Assembly (NCBI RefSeq): GCF_019457475.1
Contig: NZ_CP080413.1
Location: forward strand, 3,782,001 to 3,846,000
Direction: 5' to 3'
DNA: 64,000 nt
Source of the DNA: Shewanella acanthi
GTDB taxonomy: Bacteria > Pseudomonadota > Gammaproteobacteria > Enterobacterales > Shewanellaceae
The notes beneath the pieces were generated by a model, which was not told where the DNA came from, did no database searches, and was given only the letters and a program-made list of their open reading frames with translations. This document shows positions 43,019 to 55,228 of this stretch, one piece after another. Made by a program: the position numbers and the translations under genes. Position 1 is the first letter of the stretch; every line of letters begins with the position of its first letter.

Positions 43019-43045
43019 AAAAGCCAGCTTATTCAGCTGGCTTTT
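43019..43045. terminator. rRNA operon terminator (bidirectional)
   Basis: A perfect 11-bp stem (43019-43029 with 43035-43045), 5-nt loop, and T-run on the minus strand. It lies between the 5S 3' end and the Hcp-like gene's end. Confidence 0.9.
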
Positions 43046-43069
43046 CGCTCTCTTTACGAGAAAATGAGG

Positions 43070-43188
43070 CGCTTGGCGATGACCTACTCTCACATGGGGA
43101 GACCCCACACTACCATCGGCGCGATTGCGTTTCACTTCTGAGTTCGGGATGGGATCAGGTGGGACCACAATGCTATTGTCACCAAGCA
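43070..43188 (-). rRNA. rrf: 5S ribosomal RNA
   Basis: Read on the minus strand the RNA starts TGCTTGGTGACAAT, contains CCCACCTGATCCCATCCCGAA and the conserved AGTAGGTCATCGCCAAGC end; the ends pair. Length about 119 nt. Exact ends inferred from other gammaproteobacterial 5S RNAs. Confidence 0.95.
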
Positions 43189-43358
43189 AAAAATTGTCTG
43201 GAACAATTTTTAACGCGCTTTAGCGCGGCCCGTTAGGGTCAACTACATGGATGTAGTTGATAAATTTTTATTCCAGTTAATTCGGAAAGCTGTTTTGAGT
43301 CACTTCTTAAGTGTTTGTATTCTATCTAAGCACGCTTAGTAAAACCCATCTGGGTTGT

Positions 43359-46251
<2,893 letters not shown>

Positions 46252-46559
46252 ATACAACCCAAATGAGTTTCACTCACCTAGGTCGTTGCGACCAGCTGGT
46301 TTTACTTGTCTCATCTTCGACCAAGAAGATGGACTCGCCTTAGACTTGAATATTCAAGACACTTAAAAAGTGTTTTAAGAACTCAATTTTTTGTATTAAC
46401 ACAGCAACAGACTTTGCTGCATTAATTACTATCAGCTTTCCAAATTGTTAAAGAACAATGCTTACCGGCTCGCGGTGCATTTCGCTCTCCCTTCTCTTTC
46501 GAGAAGTTCAACAAGCCATCTGTGTGAACACTCAACAAACATCGAGTTAGTCGTATAGG
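46252..46559 (-). other. 16S-23S spacer without tRNA genes
   Basis: A 308-bp internal transcribed spacer. No tRNA-Ile or tRNA-Ala can be found (neither a T-loop GGTTCGA-type segment nor an acceptor stem on the minus strand). It contains a boxA antitermination signal at 46444-46457 (TGTTCTTTAACAAT on the minus strand) and the 3' side of the 16S processing stem at 46518-46533. Confidence 0.8.
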
Positions 46560-48102
<1,543 letters not shown>

Positions 48103-48265
48103 AAAGTTTTTTGAACCCGAAGGTTCGACTCAATGAATTCTGATTTGCTGCTTTGACTCGAAAGTCAAAACAAACTGTACATATTGCTATGAACACTCAT
48201 TCATTGATTTAATTCTTTGATTACTCGCCAAACGGCAGAGTAATTTCGATTAACTCAACACCTGT

Positions 48266-48281
48266 GAGTGCCCACACAGAT
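48266..48281 (-). other. 5' arm of the 16S RNase III processing stem
   Basis: This leader segment pairs with 46518-46533 after transcription (16 bp, two of them G-U), bracketing 16S RNA. Such stems are cut by RNase III. The boxA TGCTCTTTAACAAT (48293-48306, minus strand) lies just upstream. Confidence 0.75.
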
Positions 48282-48292
48282 TTCTTGTTTAG

Positions 48293-48306
48293 ATTGTTAA
48301 AGAGCA
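48293..48306 (-). promoter_or_regulatory. Leader boxA antitermination signal
   Basis: TGCTCTTTAACAAT on the minus strand, identical to the boxA core that loads NusB/NusE for rRNA antitermination. Confidence 0.85.
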
Positions 48307-48353
48307 TTTAACCTCAAGCTTTCGCGTTACCGCTCAGCGGGTCAGGGCTGCGT

Positions 48354-48381
48354 ATTCTACGCATTTCCCATTTCGCGTCAA
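48354..48381 (-). promoter_or_regulatory. rRNA operon promoter P2 (proximal)
   Basis: On the minus strand TTGACG (48376-48381), 16-bp spacer, TAGAAT (48354-48359), followed by the GC-rich ACGCAGCCC. About 250 bp upstream of 16S. Confidence 0.75.
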
Positions 48382-48532
48382 GGAGTTTTTTCAACTTCTT
48401 TTCGCACTTGAATCGTTTGATTAATAATTAAACAACTCAAACTGACTGAGTGAATTTTATTACCTAAGTTAACCTCAGGATTTATTCACTATCAGCATCT
48501 GCTTTCGCGCTCTGCCGTGTCAGTGGATGCGC

Positions 48533-48560
48533 ATTATAGGCAGCGAAAACTTTTGTGCAA
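48533..48560 (-). promoter_or_regulatory. rRNA operon promoter P1 (distal)
   Basis: On the minus strand TTGCAC (48555-48560), 16-bp spacer, TATAAT (48533-48538), then the GC-rich GCGCATCC discriminator. An AT-rich stretch at 48561-48600 could be an UP element. Confidence 0.8.
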
Positions 48561-49057
48561 GCGCTTTTTTGACGTTTTTTGGATTATTTTTCAATTGCCT
48601 TTTTACACCCATTCTAGACACACGCTACCCACGAGTTACCCCCAAAGTTATCCACAATCGTTATTTTTTGAGCACTAAAGTTTACTTTTTTATGCCCTTT
48701 AGCATCTTCCTAATATAGAGAAACCTATCCTTAAGTAACTTCGAATAACTGAAATAGAGCCCATGACATGGCTGCCTGATATAAAAAGAGGTAAGAAATG
48801 TATAGCAAGACGAATAAATAAACTGAAAATGGGTTTTGCTGGCAGCATATAAAGAAGGCCTATCGGAATGCAGGCCCAATTTATTAATAACAGATTCTGT
48901 GTTGGGGCATCTATTGAAACGCCACTTATTTACTAATCAAATAGGAATGGGAATTAACTAGGTACTTATACTTAATATAACGACTTCTATTATTGCTTCT
49001 ATATGCACCTATATATAAACCCCTATATAAGGAAGAACTCCACTTATAGAATTAATC
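48561..49057. other. Intergenic region between the rRNA promoter and the HTH gene
   Basis: About 500 bp, AT-rich. The only frame of note (48682-48879, minus) has no ribosome site and no homology I recognise. Short runs such as TATATAAACCCCTATATAAGG near 49010-49030 are AT-rich repeats without a clear function. Confidence 0.5.
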
Positions 49058-49963
49058 TTAACTTGCGCTCCAGAGTAACTTGCCACAATCACTCAGATCG
49101 TATCCACCAAGCATCACTGCCATCTGTCTCGCCTGCCCACCACTTAACATACTGAATAGTTGCTGCAGCTGACGACGAAAGTAAATGCTCTGGGGCATAA
49201 CAAAATCGAATGACTCTTTTATTAATGGCACGAAGCTAAGGCCACTTTCTAGAGCGACCGACTGGCAACCAAAGCCGATATCGGCATCACCCCGTGCAAT
49301 ATAACCTGCAAGTTCGCGTTCACTGTATGCGGTCAAAACTGAATTCAACTGATCGACACGCGCACCTTGCTTTAATAGCCAATGCTCTAAATGTTGCTGA
49401 CTGCCTGCCCCACCCTGTCGACTCACCCAGCGCCATGGCATAGTCAGGACTTTATCCTCTTCCTGACATCTATGGTGCATATCGCTACGCATGATAAGAC
49501 CCTGTTGCCGTGAATATCCGTGCACCATAATCCATTGTTGATGGTTGTTGTAACCCTTTAGCAAAGCAGGATGGCGGATATTACTGTCCTCCATGCTCCC
49601 CCAATGCAGGGTACAGACATCGGCATAACCCTTCGCCAAAAGTTCGAGCCCAAGACGTGAGCCCGTTGCACTGTAGCTAATCAACTCACGACTGCCGACT
49701 TGAGCCATCAGACGTGCCACTAGCATAGAAAGCAAAGGATCATCACTGCCAGTGATAAGCAATCTATCGGTTAACATGCCGCTGTGGCAGGAATCCATCA
49801 CCCAGCGGTCAATCAGTACTTTGGGGAATAACCACTTGCCAGTGATCTTAGTGGCGGGAAGGATGCGGTCATTCGCCATGGCGTAGACCTTTTTCTCATT
49901 TAGATCTAAATATTCAGCAACTTGCTTAGCGCTCATGTAAACCAATTCACTGGCAGATGTCAT
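49058..49963 (-). CDS. Excisionase-type HTH protein with a substrate-binding (PBP-like) domain
   Basis: The 301-residue protein has an N-terminal helix-turn-helix of the MerR/excisionase type (about 8-55: MSAKQVAEYLDLNEKKVYAMANDRILPATKITGKWLFPK), followed by a periplasmic-binding-like domain (about 65-290) of the PF12727 type often linked to molybdate or tungstate. It lies 45 bp after fdhD and in the fdh locus, so a role in sensing molybdenum/tungsten or controlling fdh is plausible, but inferred. It may also bind DNA without being a classical repressor. Confidence 0.8.
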   Translation of the reverse strand: MTSASELVYMSAKQVAEYLDLNEKKVYAMANDRILPATKITGKWLFPKVLIDRWVMDSCHSGMLTDRLLITGSDDPLLSMLVARLMAQVGSRELISYSATGSRLGLELLAKGYADVCTLHWGSMEDSNIRHPALLKGYNNHQQWIMVHGYSRQQGLIMRSDMHHRCQEEDKVLTMPWRWVSRQGGAGSQQHLEHWLLKQGARVDQLNSVLTAYSERELAGYIARGDADIGFGCQSVALESGLSFVPLIKESFDFVMPQSIYFRRQLQQLFSMLSGGQARQMAVMLGGYDLSDCGKLLWSAS

Positions 49964-50008
49964 CTTGTATCCTTTTTCGTCCTTTTCGAATGCTATAACG
50001 AAAGCTAA

Positions 50009-50905
50009 TTACTTGCTTGTTGCTGTATTCACATCAAATTGCAGATTCTCATTGCCATGGTAAATCAAGAAGTGCCGCCCTTTAGCGCGGGCAATCATGG
50101 TAATCCCGAGTTTTTGAGCAAGCTCTAAACCCATTTGAGTCACACCGCTACGGGATAAAAGCACTGGTATCCCCATTTTCGCAACTTTAATCACCATCTC
50201 TGAGGTTAAGCGCCCAGTGGTGTAGAAAATCTTGTTATCGCCCCTATCTTGGGATAACCACATATCCCCAGCTAAGGTATCCACCGCATTGTGGCGGCCA
50301 ACATCTTCAACAAAGGCGAGAATCTGGTCTTCCTCGCAGAGACCACAGCCATGCACAGCTCCGGCGTTTTTATAAGTCTCGTTATAGTCGTTGATGTTTT
50401 TCAGCAAGCTATAGAGAGTGCTTTGCTTAAGGCTTGGCGTGGGCAGCCTAATATCATCTAAGTCCTGCATAAAACTGCCGTAAACTGTACCTTGACCACA
50501 ACCAGAGGTGACGGTTTTCTCAGACAACTTCTCATCAAGATCTTCAATCTGCTCGCGGGTTAACACCGCCGCCGAATTCACCTCCCAATCCACAATCACT
50601 GAGTCGAGTTGTGACACGTCAGAGATAAAGCCCTGATTCTTCAAGTAACCAAGCGCAAGAGATTCAGGTTTTGCACCAAGAGTCATCAGGGTCACAATTG
50701 GACGCCAATTCAAATACACTGTAAGAGGTCGCTCGCAGGCAACAAATTTATCCAATACTTCGCCGGACTCATCCACCGCTTTAACTGGGATAGTGAGCGG
50801 CACTTCGGCTTGGGTTTTAACAAAGGTAAATGAGCGTTTAGCCGTTGAGTCGCCTTCTGTCGATAGTGACTGGGAGGTAAAGGTTGAACTGTTATCAGAA
50901 ATCAT
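50009..50905 (-). CDS. fdhD: Formate dehydrogenase sulfurtransferase FdhD
   Basis: The 298-residue protein has the FdhD core: NWRPIVTLMTLGAKPESLALGYL, EDVGRHNAVDTLAGD (about 200-214), TGRLTSEMVIKVAKMGIPVLLSRS and the IARAKGRHFLIY end. FdhD hands sulfur from IscS to the molybdenum cofactor of formate dehydrogenase. In E. coli the catalytic Cys pair is CGxCG near residue 121-124; here that place reads SGCGQGT (Cys136 only), while a CGLC pair (Cys187, Cys190) lies just before the EDVGRH motif. The ATG at 50905 is chosen; a TTG at 50944 would add 13 residues. Confidence 0.93.
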   Translation of the reverse strand: MISDNSSTFTSQSLSTEGDSTAKRSFTFVKTQAEVPLTIPVKAVDESGEVLDKFVACERPLTVYLNWRPIVTLMTLGAKPESLALGYLKNQGFISDVSQLDSVIVDWEVNSAAVLTREQIEDLDEKLSEKTVTSGCGQGTVYGSFMQDLDDIRLPTPSLKQSTLYSLLKNINDYNETYKNAGAVHGCGLCEEDQILAFVEDVGRHNAVDTLAGDMWLSQDRGDNKIFYTTGRLTSEMVIKVAKMGIPVLLSRSGVTQMGLELAQKLGITMIARAKGRHFLIYHGNENLQFDVNTATSK

Positions 50906-50949
50906 AATGTTACCGCTTAACGAGTGATGCTCTGAGCTTAGCAATATTT

Positions 50950-50961
50950 ATACCTAGGTAT
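50950..50961. repeat. Perfect palindrome upstream of fdhD
   Basis: ATACCTAGGTAT, a 12-bp perfect palindrome 45 bp from the fdhD start. On the minus strand TATAAA (50947-50952) could be a -10, so the palindrome would overlap an fdhD promoter. Confidence 0.45.
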
Positions 50962-51009
50962 GAAACCCATACAGAAATGTGTGAGATGTCGCAATACGAG
51001 GCTGACGAT

Positions 51010-51026
51010 TGGACGTAAATGTCCCA
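51010..51026 (+). promoter_or_regulatory. Dyad 1 (candidate activator-binding site)
   Basis: TGGACGTAAATGTCCCA: GGAC and GTCC arms. The same motif recurs at 51042. Located about 116 bp upstream of the predicted sigma-54 start. Confidence 0.6.
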
Positions 51027-51041
51027 TACAAAATGACTTGA

Positions 51042-51057
51042 TGGACAAAATGTCCCA
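51042..51057 (+). promoter_or_regulatory. Dyad 2 (candidate activator-binding site)
   Basis: TGGACAAAATGTCCCA, matching dyad 1 except for one base less in the spacer. Dyad centres are about 31-32 bp apart (three helical turns), so both would face the same side of the DNA. About 85 bp upstream of the predicted start. Confidence 0.6.
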
Positions 51058-51107
51058 CTGAGACAACCATTTTAATGATCCACCTCAAACTTATCCCCCT
51101 TGTTTAC

Positions 51108-51123
51108 TGGCATCAATATTGCA
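51108..51123 (+). promoter_or_regulatory. Sigma-54 type -24/-12 promoter of the fdh accessory operon
   Basis: TGGCATCAATATTGCA: the GG and GC are exactly 10 bp apart, and TGGCA and TTGCA match the consensus TGGCACGN4TTGCW except for the CG. The downstream gene starts at 51200. Confidence 0.75.
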
Positions 51124-51199
51124 AAGAGCATTATACCTAAAGGTTGAGGTGTACAGGCGGTATCAAGCTTGGCCTCATCACGGTTGACATGGAGAGATA

Positions 51200-51670
51200 A
51201 TGCAACATTCAAAAAGTGTTTGGCCTATGTACGTCTCACTCAAAAAAGTGGAGAAAATGGTAGGTCGTTGGAGCACAGTTCAATGGGAAATCGACCATAT
51301 TCTACCTGCCACCCATGAAGCCCCTGAGGGTGCGACCCTAGTGCTGCTCGAACTACATAAAGATGAGCGCGCGAGCTATCGCATCAACCTCGATATGGAC
51401 AATGCCATGCTATATCTGGTGTGCGATGAAATGGCCGACGGCACATGGGTGCCAGCCATGCTGTCAGCGGATCAAAACGTCGCAGCGGGTTGCCTTGAAG
51501 GAAACACACCTGTAATCAATATGTTAATGCCAGAGGCTATCGCCTGTTGGATCGAAGCCTTTATCACTCAATACGGCGAAGTGGAAATTGCGGCTTACCG
51601 TCGTAAGCACGTCGACCGCCGTAAAAATCAAGGCCCAAGCCACGACCCGCTACGGGGGAGAAATGACTGA
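51200..51670 (+). CDS. DUF3305 protein of the formate dehydrogenase locus
   Basis: The 156-residue protein has the DUF3305 pattern: VSLKKVEKMVGRWSTVQWE (about 12-30), then LLELHKDERASYRINLD. DUF3305 proteins occur almost only next to formate dehydrogenase genes, and their function is unknown. First gene of a run 51200-59782 on the plus strand. The C-terminus is very basic (RRKHVDRRKNQG). Its end overlaps the next start by 8 bp. Confidence 0.85.
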   Translation: MQHSKSVWPMYVSLKKVEKMVGRWSTVQWEIDHILPATHEAPEGATLVLLELHKDERASYRINLDMDNAMLYLVCDEMADGTWVPAMLSADQNVAAGCLEGNTPVINMLMPEAIACWIEAFITQYGEVEIAAYRRKHVDRRKNQGPSHDPLRGRND

Positions 51671-52319
51671 TACCACGACTAAATCTGGCGGTTTTTTTAG
51701 TCGCTGGACTCAGCGCCGTGAGAGCGTTGCTGCCGAAGAAGCCGCGCTCAAAGCAAAAGAAAATGCAGAGCAGGCACAAGCTGAATCAGTCACTGATTTA
51801 GCTGACGAGTCGATTGAGGCAACAGCTGCAGACAACGGCATCGCGCCAGCAACCGATGAAGAGGCGAATCGCATCTTAACGGCCGAGGACCTCCCTAATC
51901 CGGAAGAGATTGAAATTGGTGGCAGTTTTGCCCAATTCATGGCAACGAATGTCGACCCAGCAGCTAAAACCGCAGCTCTTCGAGCACTATGGAAACAGCC
52001 TCATTTCAATGAGATAGATGGTTTACTCGAATATGCACTCGACTATAGCAACCAGCCTAAACTCAGCCCCGAGGTGTCAGCCGAATTAGCGCAAAAAGTA
52101 TTCCGTTTTGTCACCAAGGAGAGCGAGGAAGAAGAGCAAACTGAACTCGCAACCGCAGAGTCTGTGATAAACACCGAAAATTCAATGGAATTAGAAAAAA
52201 GTGATGTCGAAACCGAATTAGCTACCTCTGATGTTACGGACAATTTGGATGGGGAGTCTGAAGAGCTACCCCAAAATGAACCAGAACTTACCACTCAGGT
52301 TAATAACCAAGTCGTTTAA
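51663..52319 (+). CDS. DUF3306 protein of the formate dehydrogenase locus
   Basis: The 218-residue protein starts at an ATG (51663) preceded by GGGGGAG and overlaps the previous gene. N-terminal FFSRWTQRRE is the DUF3306 signature; the middle (about 85-150, ALRALWKQPHFNEIDGLLEYALDYS) is the conserved core. The first and last thirds are highly acidic and low-complexity (E/T/S-rich), likely disordered. Role unknown; conserved partner of DUF3305. Confidence 0.85.
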   Translation: MTDTTTKSGGFFSRWTQRRESVAAEEAALKAKENAEQAQAESVTDLADESIEATAADNGIAPATDEEANRILTAEDLPNPEEIEIGGSFAQFMATNVDPAAKTAALRALWKQPHFNEIDGLLEYALDYSNQPKLSPEVSAELAQKVFRFVTKESEEEEQTELATAESVINTENSMELEKSDVETELATSDVTDNLDGESEELPQNEPELTTQVNNQVV

Positions 52320-52491
52320 CGTTAGTTTAGCTAATTTTATTGTCCATAACTTTGGTATGTGAATTGCTGTTATTAGGCATAAAAATTAGATAAAAGCAGA
52401 AGTGGCAATCACTTAAGTTATTTTCAGCCCCATTCTGCAGTGCTACAGCAATAAAGAAAAGAACAGCCAAAGTACTGTTCAGGAACGCAAT

Positions 52492-54168
52492 GTGAGCAAT
52501 CATTTGATGACCAATCAAACCCAGTACGCGCTCAAACAAGCGCGGCATAATGTGTTAGCCCAAACAACGATTTTACAGAATCTCATCCCTCCAACGGTGA
52601 GCTACACCACTGAGGGCACGGTACTGATTATCGGACCAGAGGATCTGGCGCGCCTCGCAGCGGACAAATTGTCCACTATGGCAAATCGAGTGATCTTGGC
52701 TAACGAAGCCATTACCAGCCAAGATGAAGCTCACCTCGAGCGTGTGATGGCGGCAGCTACCGATGTCGAAAGCTACTACAACAAATTAATTGGTATTAAA
52801 GGCTTTTTAGGCCAATTTCAAGTCAGTGTTGAACATCAAGATGGCGCAGCCGAACTAAGCATTGTTGCTATTCGCAAACCTCATTTCGACCTCGTTCTCG
52901 ATTTAAGCAGCACGCCTTGCCTGAATCTTGAAATGCTACCACCAGGGTATTTTTATGTTGGCCAAGATGAAGCCAAACTTGCCGATGCGTTAGAACAACT
53001 GCCTGACTTAGTCGGTCAGTTCGAGAAGCCTCGCTACGTAAAAATCAATGCGGATCTTTGCGCCCACGATCGCAATGGTATCAACGGTTGTAACCGTTGT
53101 TTGAATTTCTGTCCTGCCGACGCCATCAGCAGCGTAGCCAAAAAGATTGAAGTCGACCCGTATCTCTGCCACGGTGCTGGCAGCTGTACCAGCGCCTGTC
53201 CAACGGGTGCCATTGGCTACGACCTGCCAACTCCTCAGGCATTACATTCTTATCTGAACAAAATCATCAGTCGTTTCCGAGAGCAAGCTCAAACGGCCCC
53301 CGTGATTCTGTTCCATGACAATGCCGTTGGCGCAAGCTTAATCAACGACGAATTGGCGGGCGATGTTCTGCCAGTCGCGTTAGAAGAAATCACAGTGGCT
53401 AGCATCGACCATTGGTTGTCATCGCTAGCTTGGGGCGCTCGCCAAATTTTGATCCTCAACACTGATGCTACAGCCCCAACGCTCACTCAGATGCTTAAAG
53501 GTGAATTAGCACTAGCAAATAGCATTCTGGATGAAATGGGTCAGCCGCAGCGTATCAGCCTGATTGACCCAAGCACACTTGCAGAGCTGGATCCAATACT
53601 GGACATCAGCCTTGATTGGCCAGTGATTGTGCCAGGCGCTTTTGCCTCGACCACAAAGCGTAATACCTTGTATGAAGCAATTGACCATTTAAACAGCCAA
53701 GCGGGTGAAATTGATACTTGCTTAAGTATCAATAACATTCCCTATGGCAAAGTCAGTGTAAACGTTGATAAATGTACTCTGTGTATGTCATGCGTAGCGA
53801 TTTGCCCCACTATGGCACTGCAGGATGGTGGTGATAAACCTGCGCTACACTTCGTTGAGCAAAACTGTGTGCAATGCGGTTTATGTGAGTCAGCCTGCCC
53901 AGAGAAGGTCATCAGCCTGACCCCACAAATCAATTTCGATAAAGCTGCCCGTCAGCAGCAACACACCCTGAAAGAAGAAGCCCCATTTGAATGTATTCGT
54001 TGTGGCTCTCCTTTTGCGACCCAATCTATGGTGCATCGGATGCTGGATATGGTCGGCGCGCACAGTGCATTTTCAGCCAACATTGAACGCCTGAAAATGT
54101 GCGGCGATTGCCGGGTAAAAGACATGTTTGAAGACATTCTTCAAGATCCTGAAAAGCAACTGCGATAA
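52492..54168 (+). CDS. Multi-cluster ferredoxin-like protein of the formate dehydrogenase locus
   Basis: The 558-residue protein starts at a GTG with AGGA 7 bp upstream. It has four 4Fe-4S-type Cys groups: CNRCLNFCP (about 200-207) with Cys190, CHGAGSCTSACP (about 226-236), CTLCMSCVAICP (about 426-437) and CVQCGLCESACP (about 461-472). A further CIRC...CGDC pair set (about 501-504 and 537-540) near the end could bind zinc or a cluster. The N-terminal 180 residues lack Cys ligands and resemble an NAD/quinone-type fold. No signal peptide, so it is cytosolic. It may pass electrons or insert clusters into FdhAB; the role is not settled. Confidence 0.8.
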   Translation: MSNHLMTNQTQYALKQARHNVLAQTTILQNLIPPTVSYTTEGTVLIIGPEDLARLAADKLSTMANRVILANEAITSQDEAHLERVMAAATDVESYYNKLIGIKGFLGQFQVSVEHQDGAAELSIVAIRKPHFDLVLDLSSTPCLNLEMLPPGYFYVGQDEAKLADALEQLPDLVGQFEKPRYVKINADLCAHDRNGINGCNRCLNFCPADAISSVAKKIEVDPYLCHGAGSCTSACPTGAIGYDLPTPQALHSYLNKIISRFREQAQTAPVILFHDNAVGASLINDELAGDVLPVALEEITVASIDHWLSSLAWGARQILILNTDATAPTLTQMLKGELALANSILDEMGQPQRISLIDPSTLAELDPILDISLDWPVIVPGAFASTTKRNTLYEAIDHLNSQAGEIDTCLSINNIPYGKVSVNVDKCTLCMSCVAICPTMALQDGGDKPALHFVEQNCVQCGLCESACPEKVISLTPQINFDKAARQQQHTLKEEAPFECIRCGSPFATQSMVHRMLDMVGAHSAFSANIERLKMCGDCRVKDMFEDILQDPEKQLR

Positions 54169-54178
54169 GAGATCCGCT

Positions 54179-54856
54179 ATGACCGAATCAGTAAGACAAG
54201 TATCAGAAAACGATCAGTTGAGAGCCGATATCTATCAACTGTTGGCAGCGCTATTACGCCGTCACCCAAGCCCAGAGTTACTGCAATTCTTGGCAAGCCT
54301 TGAGATTGAAGCCAACGAAGATAACGAAATGACCAAGGCTTGGTTGGCTCTGCAACTGGCGGCGCAGCAATTTAGTAGTGAGCAATTAGAAGACGAGTAT
54401 TTTGCCCTATTCCTCGGCGTAGGCTGCGGTGAAATCCTCCCTTACGGTAGCTGGTTTATGACAGGCTCCCTAATGGATAAACCGCTGGCATTACTGCGTA
54501 ACGACTTAATGCAATTAGGTTTTGAGCGCGAAGAAAACGTCAAGGAGCCAGAGGATCACGTAGCCGCACTGTGCGAAGTGATGAGCACCCTGATTCTTGA
54601 AGCCCCCAGCTATCGCCAATTGGCCTTCTACCAACGTCATATCGGCAGTTGGATTATCCGTTTCTGCGAAGCGGTCAGCAAAGCACCGAGCGCAGCGTTT
54701 TATGCCACGGTTGCCCAGCTTGCCAAAGCCTTCTTTGAAATGGAGGCCAACGAGTTTGAACAGTTGAGCTTAGGTATTCCGGTAAATTGCCCCGGCAGCG
54801 CCGAACTACAACCTGCCACCAGCGATGTAGAAACCCAAGCAGAATTGCTCAATTAA
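54179..54856 (+). CDS. TorD/DmsD-family chaperone
   Basis: The 225-residue, mainly helical protein has LRADIYQLLAALLRRHPSPELL (about 13-34) and the family's EDEYFALFLGVGCGEILPYGSWF (about 72-95). TorD-like chaperones bind Tat signal peptides of molybdoenzymes and guide cofactor insertion, so this one probably serves FdhA (55229) and perhaps FdhA2. The ATG at 54179 has AAGAGA upstream; a longer frame starts inside the previous gene. Confidence 0.9.
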   Translation: MTESVRQVSENDQLRADIYQLLAALLRRHPSPELLQFLASLEIEANEDNEMTKAWLALQLAAQQFSSEQLEDEYFALFLGVGCGEILPYGSWFMTGSLMDKPLALLRNDLMQLGFEREENVKEPEDHVAALCEVMSTLILEAPSYRQLAFYQRHIGSWIIRFCEAVSKAPSAAFYATVAQLAKAFFEMEANEFEQLSLGIPVNCPGSAELQPATSDVETQAELLN

Positions 54857-54895
54857 TGCATTTACGTGCTAGGCACTTAAATCACAGAGTAGTAC

Positions 54896-54931
54896 GGCAA
54901 GGGCTTAAGTCTTAACACTTAGGCCTTTGCC
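54896..54931 (+). other. 14-bp hairpin between the TorD-like and fdhX genes
   Basis: 54896-54909 pairs with 54918-54931 over 14 bp in RNA (two G-U). No T-run follows. A second stem (54939-54945 with 54951-54957) lies just downstream. Either could act as an mRNA processing or stability barrier. Confidence 0.6.
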
Positions 54932-55013
54932 ACAAGATTGGAAGCATTGAGCTTCCACAATAACCGAGGTGGCAGCACAAGCTTCACCTCATCCCGTAAC
55001 ACAAGGAGACACT

Positions 55014-55211
55014 ATGAAGAAGCAAGCTTCCGACATGGGCCGTCGTCAATTGCTTAAAGCATTGGCAATAGGCAGTGCGGCTGGCGCGGTAGCGACTGTT
55101 AGTAGTCAGGCATTAGCCGCGACACCTAGCGTTGCCCCTGTCACCCCAAAAAGTGACAACTACCGCGAAACCGACCATATCCGCAACTACTATGCGTCGT
55201 TGAACAACTAA
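55014..55211 (+). CDS. Tiny Tat-exported protein of the formate dehydrogenase locus (FdhX-like)
   Basis: A 65-residue protein with AAGGAG 5 bp upstream. It begins MKKQASDMGRRQLLKALAIG (twin-arginine motif at residues 9-10, hydrophobic core, AxA near 35), leaving a mature peptide of about 30 residues ending YRETDHIRNYYASLNN. This matches the family known as formate-dehydrogenase-region Tat target. The YRETxH-x3-YYxSL tail is shared with the second copy at 60156. It is likely a small partner or assembly factor of FdhA. Confidence 0.85.
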   Translation: MKKQASDMGRRQLLKALAIGSAAGAVATVSSQALAATPSVAPVTPKSDNYRETDHIRNYYASLNN

Positions 55212-55228
55212 CCAGAGGAGAGTGTGTG

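Noticed and set aside
46252..46559. tRNA-Ile/tRNA-Ala in the 16S-23S spacer
   Set aside because: No acceptor stem, anticodon or T-loop sequence could be found on the minus strand.
48682..48879. A minus-strand frame of 65 codons
   Set aside because: No ribosome site, no conserved context, odd Tyr/Ser-rich composition; probably random.
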